Origin: Xanthomarina sp035306705
GTDB taxonomy: Bacteria; Bacteroidota; Bacteroidia; Flavobacteriales; Flavobacteriaceae
Reading direction: 5' to 3'
DNA: 62,502 nucleotides
Assembly: GCF_035306705.1 (NCBI RefSeq)
Contig: NZ_DATGNO010000147.1
Location: forward strand, 1 to 62,502
Position 1 is the stretch's first letter; each line of letters begins with the position of its first letter. Made by a program: the position numbers and the translations under genes. Below are positions 1 to 8,174 of the stretch, in pieces. A model generated the notes under the pieces. That model was not told the DNA's origin and searched no databases. It was given only the letters and a program-made list of their open reading frames with translations.

Positions 1-127
1 AAAGCAAAAAGGAATCGACATTGACGAAATCACTCAAAAACTGGAAAATGAAGGAATAGATAAATTCAATAAAGCCTATGACAAATTGCTTAAAAGCATC
101 GCGGATCAGAAAAAAAAGAAAGATTAA
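1..127 (+). CDS. tal: Transaldolase, C-terminal end (partial, cut by window start)
   Basis: The frame is open from base 2 to the TAA at 125-127 and gives about 41 residues. It contains the stretch GIDIDEITQKLENEGIDKF followed by a lysine-rich tail. The pattern of an acidic helix, then GI/VDKF, then a helix ending the protein is typical of transaldolase C-termini. Transaldolase is a cytosolic enzyme that moves a three-carbon unit between sedoheptulose-7-P and glyceraldehyde-3-P. The genes that follow on the same strand (gnd, zwf, pgl, pgi) are pentose phosphate pathway genes, which supports the call. Only the last part of the protein is visible, so the type of transaldolase cannot be decided. 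Confidence 0.75.
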   Translation, partial: KQKGIDIDEITQKLENEGIDKFNKAYDKLLKSIADQKKKKD

Positions 128-218
128 TACCGAGTTAAAGTGAACCTGATTTCGAGTGCTAAGAATTATGTTTATGCCTAGACTCTAAAATACTTACAAC
201 AATATCAATAAATAATAA

Positions 219-833
219 ATGGATGTTTCAAAAATAAAAGTCGTTTTCTTCGACATTGGCGGTGTATTTCTCACCAATGGCTGGGGTCATGAATCTCGAC
301 AAAAGGCGGCTGAACATTTTGGCTTCGACTATGAAGAGATGAACGTCCTCCATAATTTTATTTACAACGTTTTTGAGATTGGCAGTATTTCGATGGACGA
401 ATATCTCGACACTGCCGTGTTTCATTGCTCCCGTGATTTTACGAAAGATGAATTTAAGGATTTTATGTACGCACAATCGGTGGAATTGCCGAAGATGCTT
501 CCATGGATAAGGAATTGGAAAAAGAATACTGACCTCCCCGTATTTGCGCTTAGCAACGAAAGTAGGGAACTCAATGATTATCGCATCGAAAAGTTTAATC
601 TACACGAAGTATTCGACGGCTTTTTTTCATCTTGTTATCTAGGTATCCGTAAACCTGATCCGCGTATCTTTAAAAAAGCTATGCAAATTGTACAAATAAA
701 GCCATCAGAATGTGTTTACTTTGATGATAGGGAATTACTGGTAAATACCGCAAAGAAATTAGGAATGAACGCTATTCATCATCAAAAATTTGAAACATCA
801 CAAAAAATTCTCGAAAGCTTAATACAAAAATAA
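219..833 (+). CDS. HAD-superfamily (subfamily IA) sugar-phosphatase-like hydrolase
   Basis: This 204-residue protein has the full HAD motif set: motif I FDIGGV with Asp12, motif II Ser112 in ALSNES, motif III Lys145 in GIRKPDP, and motif IV Asp169/Asp170 in VYFDD. The second aspartate of the usual DxD motif is replaced by glycine. This is the common DxGG variant of subfamily IA, for example YihX-type glucose-1-phosphatases. A helical cap lies at roughly residues 18-90. The gene ends 7 bases before gnd, so it is probably co-transcribed with the pentose phosphate genes. A role in clearing a sugar phosphate is plausible but is inferred from position only. The substrate is not known. Confidence 0.85.
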   Translation: MDVSKIKVVFFDIGGVFLTNGWGHESRQKAAEHFGFDYEEMNVLHNFIYNVFEIGSISMDEYLDTAVFHCSRDFTKDEFKDFMYAQSVELPKMLPWIRNWKKNTDLPVFALSNESRELNDYRIEKFNLHEVFDGFFSSCYLGIRKPDPRIFKKAMQIVQIKPSECVYFDDRELLVNTAKKLGMNAIHHQKFETSQKILESLIQK

Positions 834-840
834 CCGCATC

Positions 841-2271
841 ATGAATAAGGAGATTATAAATAAAAATGCATTTGGAATGATTGGTCTCGGCACCATGGGT
901 TCCAATCTTTTACAAAATATTGCCGATAACGGCTATAGCTGTGCTGGCTACGACATAGACTCTAAGAAGGTAGATGCTCTCAACAAACTAAATCGGGATG
1001 GTATTAAGGGATTTTCAGAATTGAATAATTTTGTGAAAAGTCTGAACAGCCCAAAAATAGTTATGATGTTGGTCCCAGCCGGCAAAATTGTAGATGGGGT
1101 AATCGAAGAGTTGGTTGAGGTTCTCGACAAGGGAGATATCATAATCGATGGTGGAAATTCCCATTTTACAGATACTGATCGGCGTTTTTTAGACTTGGAG
1201 AAAAGAGGATTTCACTTTATCGGTATGGGCGTATCGGGTGGAGAGGAAGGCGCCCGTCGGGGACCAAGCATGATGCCGGGTGGAGATAAAAAAGCTTATG
1301 AAGTTGTAAAACCCATTCTCACAAAAATAGCAGCTCACGTAAACGGCGAACCAACAGTGGCATATATGGGGGAACGCTCAGCGGGGCATTTTGTAAAAAT
1401 GGTACACAATGGTATTGAATATGCCTTGATGCAATTGATTTCAGAAACCTATGAGATTTTAAAGAACGGTCTAAATTATAATGATTCACAAATTCACGAC
1501 GTCTTTGAAAAATGGAGCAATGGACGATTAAAATCTTATTTATTGGAAATTACCCGTGATATTTTCGCCTATAAAAAGGAAGGGTCAAACCACATTTTAT
1601 TGAATGACATAAAAGATGAAGCGAAGGCAAAAGGTACTGGAAAATGGACATCGCAAGCAGCAATGGATTTAAATCTTCCCGTTCCAATTATTGATATTGC
1701 TGTTTCTATGCGAGATCTTTCAAAATACAAAACTTTACGCACGAAGGCTTCGGAAATCTATTCTAATCCGAAAGAAGCAAAGTATAATGATACCAGTGAA
1801 AAATACATCCATTCGATGGAAGAGGCATTTTATTTTGCAATGGTTTCTGCTTATGCCCAGGGAATGCACTTACTTTATCACGCAAATGAGGAATATGATT
1901 ATAAATTAAACCTTCATTTAATCGCGAAAATATGGCGTGGCGGCTGCATCATCCGTTCCGCATTTTTAGACGATATTTATGCCGCGTATAAAATAAATTC
2001 GGAATTGAAGCATCTGTTTTTAGACAAGAACATTCACGATATTCTTTTCAAAAGCATTCCCGGCATCCGAACCGTAGTCTCTGACGCTGCCCGATATGGT
2101 ATTGCAGCTCCGGCATTTTCTGTGGCTTTGAATTATTTTGATAATTTCAGAAGTGAAGAAATGCCCGCAAACCTTATTCAAGCGCAACGGGATTATTTCG
2201 GCTCACATACCTATGAGCTTAAAGGAAAAGAAGGTGTTTTTCATACCGAATGGGAAGAACCTAAAAATTAA
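841..2271 (+). CDS. gnd: 6-phosphogluconate dehydrogenase, decarboxylating
   Basis: The cytosolic enzyme converts 6-phosphogluconate to ribulose-5-phosphate and CO2 with reduction of NADP+. At 476 residues it has the length of the classic long-form homodimer. The Rossmann motif GLGTMG is at 15-20. The substrate loop SGGEEGARRGPSMMPGG starts at residue 132. The catalytic lysine is Lys186 in HFVKMVHNGIEY, with Asn190 and Glu193 beside it. The ATG lies 7 bases after the HAD gene and 44 bases before zwf, within one operon. All expected active-site residues are present. Confidence 0.97.
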   Translation: MNKEIINKNAFGMIGLGTMGSNLLQNIADNGYSCAGYDIDSKKVDALNKLNRDGIKGFSELNNFVKSLNSPKIVMMLVPAGKIVDGVIEELVEVLDKGDIIIDGGNSHFTDTDRRFLDLEKRGFHFIGMGVSGGEEGARRGPSMMPGGDKKAYEVVKPILTKIAAHVNGEPTVAYMGERSAGHFVKMVHNGIEYALMQLISETYEILKNGLNYNDSQIHDVFEKWSNGRLKSYLLEITRDIFAYKKEGSNHILLNDIKDEAKAKGTGKWTSQAAMDLNLPVPIIDIAVSMRDLSKYKTLRTKASEIYSNPKEAKYNDTSEKYIHSMEEAFYFAMVSAYAQGMHLLYHANEEYDYKLNLHLIAKIWRGGCIIRSAFLDDIYAAYKINSELKHLFLDKNIHDILFKSIPGIRTVVSDAARYGIAAPAFSVALNYFDNFRSEEMPANLIQAQRDYFGSHTYELKGKEGVFHTEWEEPKN

Positions 2272-2315
2272 ATAGTACATTTTAATAATCTAAAACTTTT
2301 TAAAATTTAAAAGTT

Positions 2316-3836
2316 ATGCCAAAGACATCAGATCAAGAATCAAATCCAGCCATATTTATTATTTTCGGAGGTACGGGAGATCTTACCAAAAGGAAAATTA
2401 TACCTGCGCTTTACAATTTGTTTCTTGAAAATCGCCTCCCCGAAAACTTTGCTGTTATCGGCACAGGACGAAGCAAATTTACCGATGCGAAATACCGAAA
2501 TTCCTTATTGGAAGCCGTTGATGAATTTTCACGAAGCGGGAAGGCCAGAAATGAAGATTGGTCCAAGTTTGCATCAAATATTACCTATCAGATTGCCAAT
2601 ATAAAAGATGCTGCGGAGTATAAGGAATTTGGTTCTAGAATTGATGCGCTTAAGGAAGAGTGGAAAGAAAATCCATCCATAATTTATTATTGCGCGGTGT
2701 CACCTGAATATTTATGCACCATCGCAGAAAATATATCCAAGAGTAAATTGGAAAATAACCAAGATACCACCCGTATCATAATTGAGAAACCATTTGGTAG
2801 CGACCTTAAATCGGCAAAGGCACTTAATAAAAGACTACTTACTATTTTCGATGAAAAACAGATTTATAGAATAGACCATTATTTAGGAAAAGAAGTAGTA
2901 CAAAATATTATGGCCTTCCGTTTTGCAAATTCTATTATGGAACCACTTTGGAATCGAAACCATATTGAACACGTTCAAATTTCTGTTACTGAGCAAATTG
3001 GAATTGGTTCCCGTGGCGGTTATTTCGACAATGCAGGCATTTTACGCGATATGGTACAAAACCACTTATTGCAATTACTTTGTACTATTGCTATGGAACC
3101 ACCCATTAATTTTGATGCTGATGTAGTTCGTAATCGCAAAGTTGAGGTCTTACAGGCAATGAGAAAAATTCTTCCTGGTAAGGTGGATACTATTGCCGCT
3201 AGAGGACAATATGGTCCTGGCTGGGTGGAAGGAAAAGAAGTTCCTGGATATAGGGAGGAAGAAGAGGTTGCTCCTAATTCAAACACAGAAACTTATGCAG
3301 CTTTAAAATTTTATGTGGATAACTGGCGCTGGCAAGGTGTACCCTTTTATTTGCGCACAGGGAAACGTCTCTTCAAAACATCGTCTCTAATTACAATTCA
3401 GTTTAGGGAAGTGCCTCATAATATGTTTCAAAGTGAAGCAGGCCACGTTCCCAAACAAAACAGACTTGTAATCAGTATTCAACCCGATATGGGTATCCGG
3501 TTTCAAATGGAAGGCAAAACCCCTGGCCTTGAAATGAGTTTGAATACTGTGGATATGGTCTTCGATTATGCCGGAAAGTCGAAATCTGAATCCCCGGAAG
3601 CTTATGAGACGCTTTTATTGGATATTATTTCGGGAGATCAAACCCTCTTTATGCGTGCAGATCAAGTGGAAGCTGCCTGGGAATTAATAATGCCCGTGCT
3701 CAATTTCTGGGAAAGCAATAAGATGGCAAATTTTCCTAATTATCCTGCAGATTCTTGGGGTCCCGAAAACGCGGAAGCTCTCATTGCAAAGGATGGATTT
3801 CATTGGTTTAGTCTTTCCGAAAACAACAAAAAATAA
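2316..3836 (+). CDS. zwf: Glucose-6-phosphate 1-dehydrogenase
   Basis: This is the first enzyme of the oxidative pentose phosphate pathway: glucose-6-phosphate plus NAD(P)+ gives 6-phosphogluconolactone. The protein has 506 residues, the usual size. It shows the nucleotide-binding fingerprint GGTGDLTKRK (18-27), the EKPFG motif (157-161), the signature RIDHYLGKE (185-193) with its substrate-binding lysine, and the catalytic base His250 in RDMVQNHLLQ. It sits between gnd and pgl. Only 5 bases separate its stop from the pgl start, so zwf and pgl are almost certainly translated from one message. Confidence 0.97.
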   Translation: MPKTSDQESNPAIFIIFGGTGDLTKRKIIPALYNLFLENRLPENFAVIGTGRSKFTDAKYRNSLLEAVDEFSRSGKARNEDWSKFASNITYQIANIKDAAEYKEFGSRIDALKEEWKENPSIIYYCAVSPEYLCTIAENISKSKLENNQDTTRIIIEKPFGSDLKSAKALNKRLLTIFDEKQIYRIDHYLGKEVVQNIMAFRFANSIMEPLWNRNHIEHVQISVTEQIGIGSRGGYFDNAGILRDMVQNHLLQLLCTIAMEPPINFDADVVRNRKVEVLQAMRKILPGKVDTIAARGQYGPGWVEGKEVPGYREEEEVAPNSNTETYAALKFYVDNWRWQGVPFYLRTGKRLFKTSSLITIQFREVPHNMFQSEAGHVPKQNRLVISIQPDMGIRFQMEGKTPGLEMSLNTVDMVFDYAGKSKSESPEAYETLLLDIISGDQTLFMRADQVEAAWELIMPVLNFWESNKMANFPNYPADSWGPENAEALIAKDGFHWFSLSENNKK

Positions 3837-3841
3837 TAGAG

Positions 3842-4564
3842 ATGATATTGAAGATTTATAAAGAAATAGATGAATTGATAATCGTATTGACCGAAGCTAT
3901 TCGAAAGGTTGCAGAAGAGGCGATTGAAGCACGTGGTCAATTTAATTTTGTGCTCTCTGGTGGAAGTTCCCCGCTAAAACTGTACAAATTGTTGGCGTCC
4001 GAAACTTATAGAAATAAAATAGATTGGAACAAAACCTATTTCTTTTTTGGCGATGAACGTTTTGTACCAGAAAATGATTCACAACGAAATTCACTCATGG
4101 CGAAAGAAGTGTTGTTTGATTCTTTGAAAATTGCAGATTCCCATATTTTTAAAGTCGATACAACGGGCTCTTCAGCAGAAGCAGCTCAAAGATACGCGAA
4201 TTCCATAACAGCACATTTTTATAATAAACCCATAGAATTCGATTTTATACTTTTGGGTCTTGGTGATGATGCCCACACGGCCTCACTTTTTCCAGATACT
4301 GAGGTGTTAAAGGAATCCGAAGCTACCATTAAATCAGTGTTTGTCGAACAAGTGGGTATGGACCGAATAACAATGACAGCGCCACTTATCAATCAAGCAC
4401 AAAATATTGCTTTTTTGGTATTTGGGAAAAATAAAGCGGAGGCAGTATATAGGGTTTTGGAAGATACAGAAGGAGAGACAGCGATGTATCCTGCGCGATT
4501 AATAAAATCGAATAAAAAGAAGGTTGTTTGGTATTTAGATACCGCCGCCGCCTCAAAGCTATAG
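3842..4564 (+). CDS. pgl: 6-phosphogluconolactonase (DevB/SOL type)
   Basis: It hydrolyses 6-phosphogluconolactone, the product of Zwf, to 6-phosphogluconate. The 240-residue protein belongs to the DevB/SOL family related to glucosamine-6-phosphate isomerase. It has the phosphate-binding LSGGSSP loop (39-44), GDERFVP (70-76) and the GLGDDAHTASLFP motif (139-151), which carries the usual catalytic Asp/His pair. The gene begins 5 bases after zwf. A 33-base palindrome lies right after its stop codon, between pgl and pgi. Confidence 0.95.
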   Translation: MILKIYKEIDELIIVLTEAIRKVAEEAIEARGQFNFVLSGGSSPLKLYKLLASETYRNKIDWNKTYFFFGDERFVPENDSQRNSLMAKEVLFDSLKIADSHIFKVDTTGSSAEAAQRYANSITAHFYNKPIEFDFILLGLGDDAHTASLFPDTEVLKESEATIKSVFVEQVGMDRITMTAPLINQAQNIAFLVFGKNKAEAVYRVLEDTEGETAMYPARLIKSNKKKVVWYLDTAAASKL

Positions 4565-4567
4565 AAG

Positions 4568-4600
4568 AGACCTAGCAGGTTTCAAAAACCTGTTAGATCT
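4568..4600. repeat. 33-bp imperfect palindrome between pgl and pgi (flavobacterial intergenic repeat type)
   Basis: Arms 4568-4582 and 4586-4600 pair over 15 positions around a three-base loop. There are two imperfect positions: one G-T wobble and one mismatch. The core is CAGGTTT-caa-AAACCTG. Closely similar AGACCT..CAGGTTTnnAAACCTG..AGGTCT palindromes recur between genes in many flavobacterial genomes as I recall them, so this looks like a degraded copy of a dispersed repeat. It has no T-run, so it is a poor intrinsic terminator, although the hairpin could still affect pgi expression or message stability. Confidence 0.65.
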
Positions 4601-4639
4601 GGAGAGTTTATTATTAATATAAATTTAATTGAAAACATC

Positions 4640-6292
4640 ATGTTTCCAAAAATAAATCCCACTAAAACACCAGCTTGGAAAGCCTTAAGCGAACATCAAA
4701 AAGACCTGCAAAAAGTGCAGATGAAAAATCTTTTTGCAGAAGATCCCAAAAGATTTGAAAAAATGTCCCTTCAATTTGGGGATATTCTTTTTGATTATTC
4801 CAAGAATCTGATCACAGAGGAAACTCTTGAAAAGTTACTGCAACTCACAGATGATTGTAAAGTAAAAGCAGCTCAGGAAGCAATGTTTGCGGGTGAGAAA
4901 ATTAACCAAACGGAAGATCGTGCGGTTATGCACATCGCTCTGCGAAATTTTTCAGATAAACCCATGCTCGTAAATGGGCAGGATATTATGCCGGAAGTCC
5001 GTGAAACGCGAGAAAAAATGCAATCTTTTTGCGAAAAAATCCACAATGGGGAGTGGAAAGGCTATTCTGGTAAAAGGATAACCGACATCGTAAATATAGG
5101 TATCGGTGGGAGTGACCTAGGTCCAGTAATGGTTACAGAAGCCCTTCGGCCATATTGGGTAAAAGGCATTAATGCCCATTTTGTTTCCAACGTGGATGGT
5201 ACCCAAATCGCAGAAACGCTCAAAAATTTAAATCCAGAAGAGACACTTTTTACCATTGCCTCAAAAACGTTTACTACGCAAGAGACTATGACAAACGCTC
5301 ATACCGCACGCGAGTGGTTTTTAAAATCGGCTAAGGATGAAAAACACGTTGCCAAACACTTTGTGGCACTTTCAACTAATAAAAAGGGAGTGAACGAGTT
5401 TGGAATTGCCTCCGAAAATATGTTTGTTTTTTGGGATTGGGTAGGGGGACGTTATAGTCTTTGGAGCAGCATTGGGCTTTCCATTGCACTTACGGTTGGT
5501 TACAATAATTTTGAACAATTACTAAAAGGTGCCGAGTCAACTGATAACCATTTCAAAACTACGGAATTTAAGGAAAATATACCTGTAATTATGGCTTTGA
5601 TAGGAATATGGTACACCAATTTTTTTGGTTCTGAAACCGAAGCTATTTTGCCTTACGATCAATATATGCATCGCTTCCCGGCTTATTTTCAACAGGGCAA
5701 TATGGAAAGCAACGGCAAGCATACCGACAGAAATGGAAATAATGTCACTTACAGCACCGGTCCGGTAGTTTGGGGTGCAGCTGGAACCAATGGACAACAC
5801 GCGTTCTATCAACTTATTCACCAAGGAACACATTTAATTCCATGCGATTTTATCGCTCCTGCTATCAGCCATAATCCAATTGGGGAACATCATCATATCT
5901 TGATTTCTAACTTTTTCGCGCAAACGGAAGCTTTGATGAATGGAAAAACTGCTAATCAGGTTGCTGATGAATTAAGAGAGCAGAGAATGGACAAACTTGA
6001 AATGGAGAAATTAATTCCGTTTAAGGTGTTTACTGGAAATAAACCCACCAATTCATTTTTGCTGAAAGAGATTACACCATTTACTTTGGGTGCTCTTACA
6101 GCACTATACGAACATAAAATATTTGTTCAAGGTGTTATTTGGAATATCTTTAGTTTTGACCAGTGGGGGGTAGAACTTGGAAAGCAATTGGCTAAAAAGG
6201 TGTTGCTTCAACTAGATAATGATGACAAAATTGAATCTCATGATACATCTACCAAGGGACTAATTAATGCCTATAAAAAGTGGCGTAAGTAG
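4640..6292 (+). CDS. pgi: Glucose-6-phosphate isomerase
   Basis: It interconverts glucose-6-phosphate and fructose-6-phosphate in the cytosol. The 550-residue protein is of the long bacterial/eukaryotic PGI class. GIGGSDLGP (154-162) forms the sugar-phosphate site. DWVGGRYSLWSS matches PGI signature 1 and GVIWNIFSFDQWGVELGKQL matches signature 2. GNMESNGKH and GTNGQHAFYQLIHQGT carry the catalytic Glu and His. It is the last gene of the plus-strand sugar operon, and it faces a mannose operon whose product, fructose-6-phosphate, is its substrate. The 39 bases between the converging genes show no clear terminator hairpin. Confidence 0.97.
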   Translation: MFPKINPTKTPAWKALSEHQKDLQKVQMKNLFAEDPKRFEKMSLQFGDILFDYSKNLITEETLEKLLQLTDDCKVKAAQEAMFAGEKINQTEDRAVMHIALRNFSDKPMLVNGQDIMPEVRETREKMQSFCEKIHNGEWKGYSGKRITDIVNIGIGGSDLGPVMVTEALRPYWVKGINAHFVSNVDGTQIAETLKNLNPEETLFTIASKTFTTQETMTNAHTAREWFLKSAKDEKHVAKHFVALSTNKKGVNEFGIASENMFVFWDWVGGRYSLWSSIGLSIALTVGYNNFEQLLKGAESTDNHFKTTEFKENIPVIMALIGIWYTNFFGSETEAILPYDQYMHRFPAYFQQGNMESNGKHTDRNGNNVTYSTGPVVWGAAGTNGQHAFYQLIHQGTHLIPCDFIAPAISHNPIGEHHHILISNFFAQTEALMNGKTANQVADELREQRMDKLEMEKLIPFKVFTGNKPTNSFLLKEITPFTLGALTALYEHKIFVQGVIWNIFSFDQWGVELGKQLAKKVLLQLDNDDKIESHDTSTKGLINAYKKWRK

Positions 6293-6331
6293 TAGAGAAG
6301 TTAAAATTTGAAGATGATAACAATCTTTAAA

Positions 6332-7414
6332 CTAATGCGTTAGCGGTATGTGTTCGGGTATTTCCATTTTTGCAACACCAATGCAATTATCCGCCATTCC
6401 ATAATATACATCAATTCTATTGGGTTGTCCAATATCATCTCGACGATCTGTACCAGTAGGGAAGACTACATCCCCAACAGTTCCAATAATTTCATCATCC
6501 AATTCCGGAGTTAAAATGGGATCGTGTGAGCGATACAGTATTTTTTGTGGTTCTTTTTCCGAAAGAATCATAGCCCCCGCAGAGTAGGTGTATTTCGGGT
6601 TGTTTTTGGTAGAGTCCTTATGTTTTCGTACTCCGTGATATATCAACAACCAACCATGTTTTGTTAGAATTGGAGGTGCCCCACCACCAATCTTTAAATT
6701 TTCCCAAGGATATACAGGATGTGCAAGACAGTGATGTGAAGTAAATTTAGCATTTACCAAGGAAGTGTTTTTTCCTTCCTTTAAATTAAAATAAGATATC
6801 CAGATACTTTCCTTGTGTTTGTCTATTTCCCGATCGTTATCTTTTTTTATCGTTTCTTTAGGAATGGTGTCGGGAAAAAGTGGGCGATGTAACATCGCTA
6901 TAGAATTATGATTATGGGGGCTTGGAAGTTCTGTTGGAAAAAAACTAGCATCCTTATCATCTACATTATTAAAATCTACAGGTTTATACAGTGTAAAACA
7001 TATCAAACCCATTCGCTCCCAGTTAAATAGATCTTTTGACCGTGCCATGGCAATACGCGGTCCATTTGGTCCATAAGCCGTGTAGGTCATTATATAATGT
7101 CCAACAGCTTTAACAAAACTTATTCTCGGATCTTCGCAACCACCGCCGCCATTGGGACGTTTTTCATAATCGGCATTGGGTTCTAGTACCACTCCCAAGC
7201 GTTCAACATCCACGGGATCCCCGGTTTCATTAAAAACAACTCTTGCAATTCCGATACGCGAATAATTATCCTTGGCAACCAGTCGGGGAAATAGGTAGAG
7301 ATTCCCCTCAGGTCCACGAGTAACTGCAGGATTCAGCACCCCTTCAACTTCAAATTCGTTCCCTTTTTCAGGTTTCATGATGGTACAAATTCGATGTAGT
7401 TTAAAAGGTGTCAT
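6332..7414 (-). CDS. GH130-family beta-mannoside phosphorylase (or hydrolase)
   Basis: This 360-residue five-bladed propeller protein of glycoside hydrolase family 130 shows GVLNPAV (25-31), YSRIGIA, GGGGCEDPRI with Glu94/Asp95, YTAYGP, and conserved HNHNS..HRP residues. The EDPR aspartate is the expected general acid. Most GH130 enzymes split beta-mannosides with phosphate to give alpha-mannose-1-phosphate, and a few are hydrolases. There is no signal peptide, so it acts in the cytosol on imported oligosaccharides. It follows the phosphomannomutase-like gene by 2 bases in a three-gene operon, and that favours the phosphorylase activity. The linkage it cleaves cannot be read from the sequence. 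Confidence 0.9.
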   Translation of the reverse strand: MTPFKLHRICTIMKPEKGNEFEVEGVLNPAVTRGPEGNLYLFPRLVAKDNYSRIGIARVVFNETGDPVDVERLGVVLEPNADYEKRPNGGGGCEDPRISFVKAVGHYIMTYTAYGPNGPRIAMARSKDLFNWERMGLICFTLYKPVDFNNVDDKDASFFPTELPSPHNHNSIAMLHRPLFPDTIPKETIKKDNDREIDKHKESIWISYFNLKEGKNTSLVNAKFTSHHCLAHPVYPWENLKIGGGAPPILTKHGWLLIYHGVRKHKDSTKNNPKYTYSAGAMILSEKEPQKILYRSHDPILTPELDDEIIGTVGDVVFPTGTDRRDDIGQPNRIDVYYGMADNCIGVAKMEIPEHIPLTH

Positions 7415-7416
7415 AA

Positions 7417-8169
7417 TTATTTATTTTCAGTGTTGCAGGCAATTATTGTTTCTATAATTCTTTTGGTTTCTTCGGCATCTCTAACTTGAATGCAGTCCAC
7501 GCCAGTTTTTCTAGCAGGATGGTCGTTACCACCTTCAAAAAGAGCGTCTCCAACAAATAGCATTTCAGGGATATTGAACTTCAACATCTCTTCAAGTTTT
7601 TTTATGCCATATGCCTTGTCGATTCCTGGTTTTACAATATCAATGGAAGTTGTTCCTCCCATTCCAATAGAAAAATTTTTTAGTGTCTTTTTGAGAGGTT
7701 CTACAATTTTTCTACGTTTTTCAAAATCAGGATCCCAACCTTTTTTTTCTTCTAGCGGGGCCTCTTGTCCTAATGCTGAATAGGTTATCTGACTCCCTCG
7801 ATCCTCAATTTGTTCACCCCAAGTTTTTTTGATGTCCAAATCAGATGCTTTGATCGCTTTATGAAGACTATCCAGAATTTTCCTTTTTTCCTCCTCCGTA
7901 AAATTTTCTTCGTATAATTCCTCCCAATCCTTTTTGTATTGGTAGAATTTAGTCCCACATGTAGGAAGGATTGTTAGTTTTTTTAGAATTGTTTTTTTCG
8001 GTAAATTGCTCAATACCTGTTTTTGAAATTGAGGCCAATCTCCACCAGAAATTATAGATACATGATTCACTTCCAATAATTTTTTTAAAAGATCTGCCAT
8101 TTCCTCATCGATAGGAGATTTGCTTTTTGCCAGCGTGCCATCCAAATCGAATATAATTAACTTTTTCAT
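7417..8169 (-). CDS. Phosphomannomutase-like HAD (subfamily IIB) protein, eukaryotic PMM type
   Basis: This 250-residue HAD-IIB protein shows the architecture of eukaryotic-type phosphomannomutases. FDLDGTLA (7-14) has the nucleophile Asp8 and Asp10, IISGGD (39-44) has motif II Ser41, and Lys185 lies in GIDKAYG. The end motif VGDALFEGGNDHPA (206-219) matches the GGNDHE region of PMM1/PMM2. The cap contains the EDRGSQITYSALGQ stretch, which parallels the PMM sugar-binding strand, but one of the paired arginines of human PMM2 appears to be glutamine here. It lies between manA (5 bases) and GH130 (2 bases). The likely job is to convert mannose-1-P to mannose-6-P. A plain phosphatase is the alternative. 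Confidence 0.82.
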   Translation of the reverse strand: MKKLIIFDLDGTLAKSKSPIDEEMADLLKKLLEVNHVSIISGGDWPQFQKQVLSNLPKKTILKKLTILPTCGTKFYQYKKDWEELYEENFTEEEKRKILDSLHKAIKASDLDIKKTWGEQIEDRGSQITYSALGQEAPLEEKKGWDPDFEKRRKIVEPLKKTLKNFSIGMGGTTSIDIVKPGIDKAYGIKKLEEMLKFNIPEMLFVGDALFEGGNDHPARKTGVDCIQVRDAEETKRIIETIIACNTENK

Positions 8170-8174
8170 GTTTG

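Noticed and set aside
2294..2315. Inverted repeat of A and T bases just before zwf
   Set aside because: The arms are only A/T-rich 7-mers (AACTTTT with AAAAGTT) in AT-rich DNA. Chance is likely, and there is no sign of a terminator or known operator.
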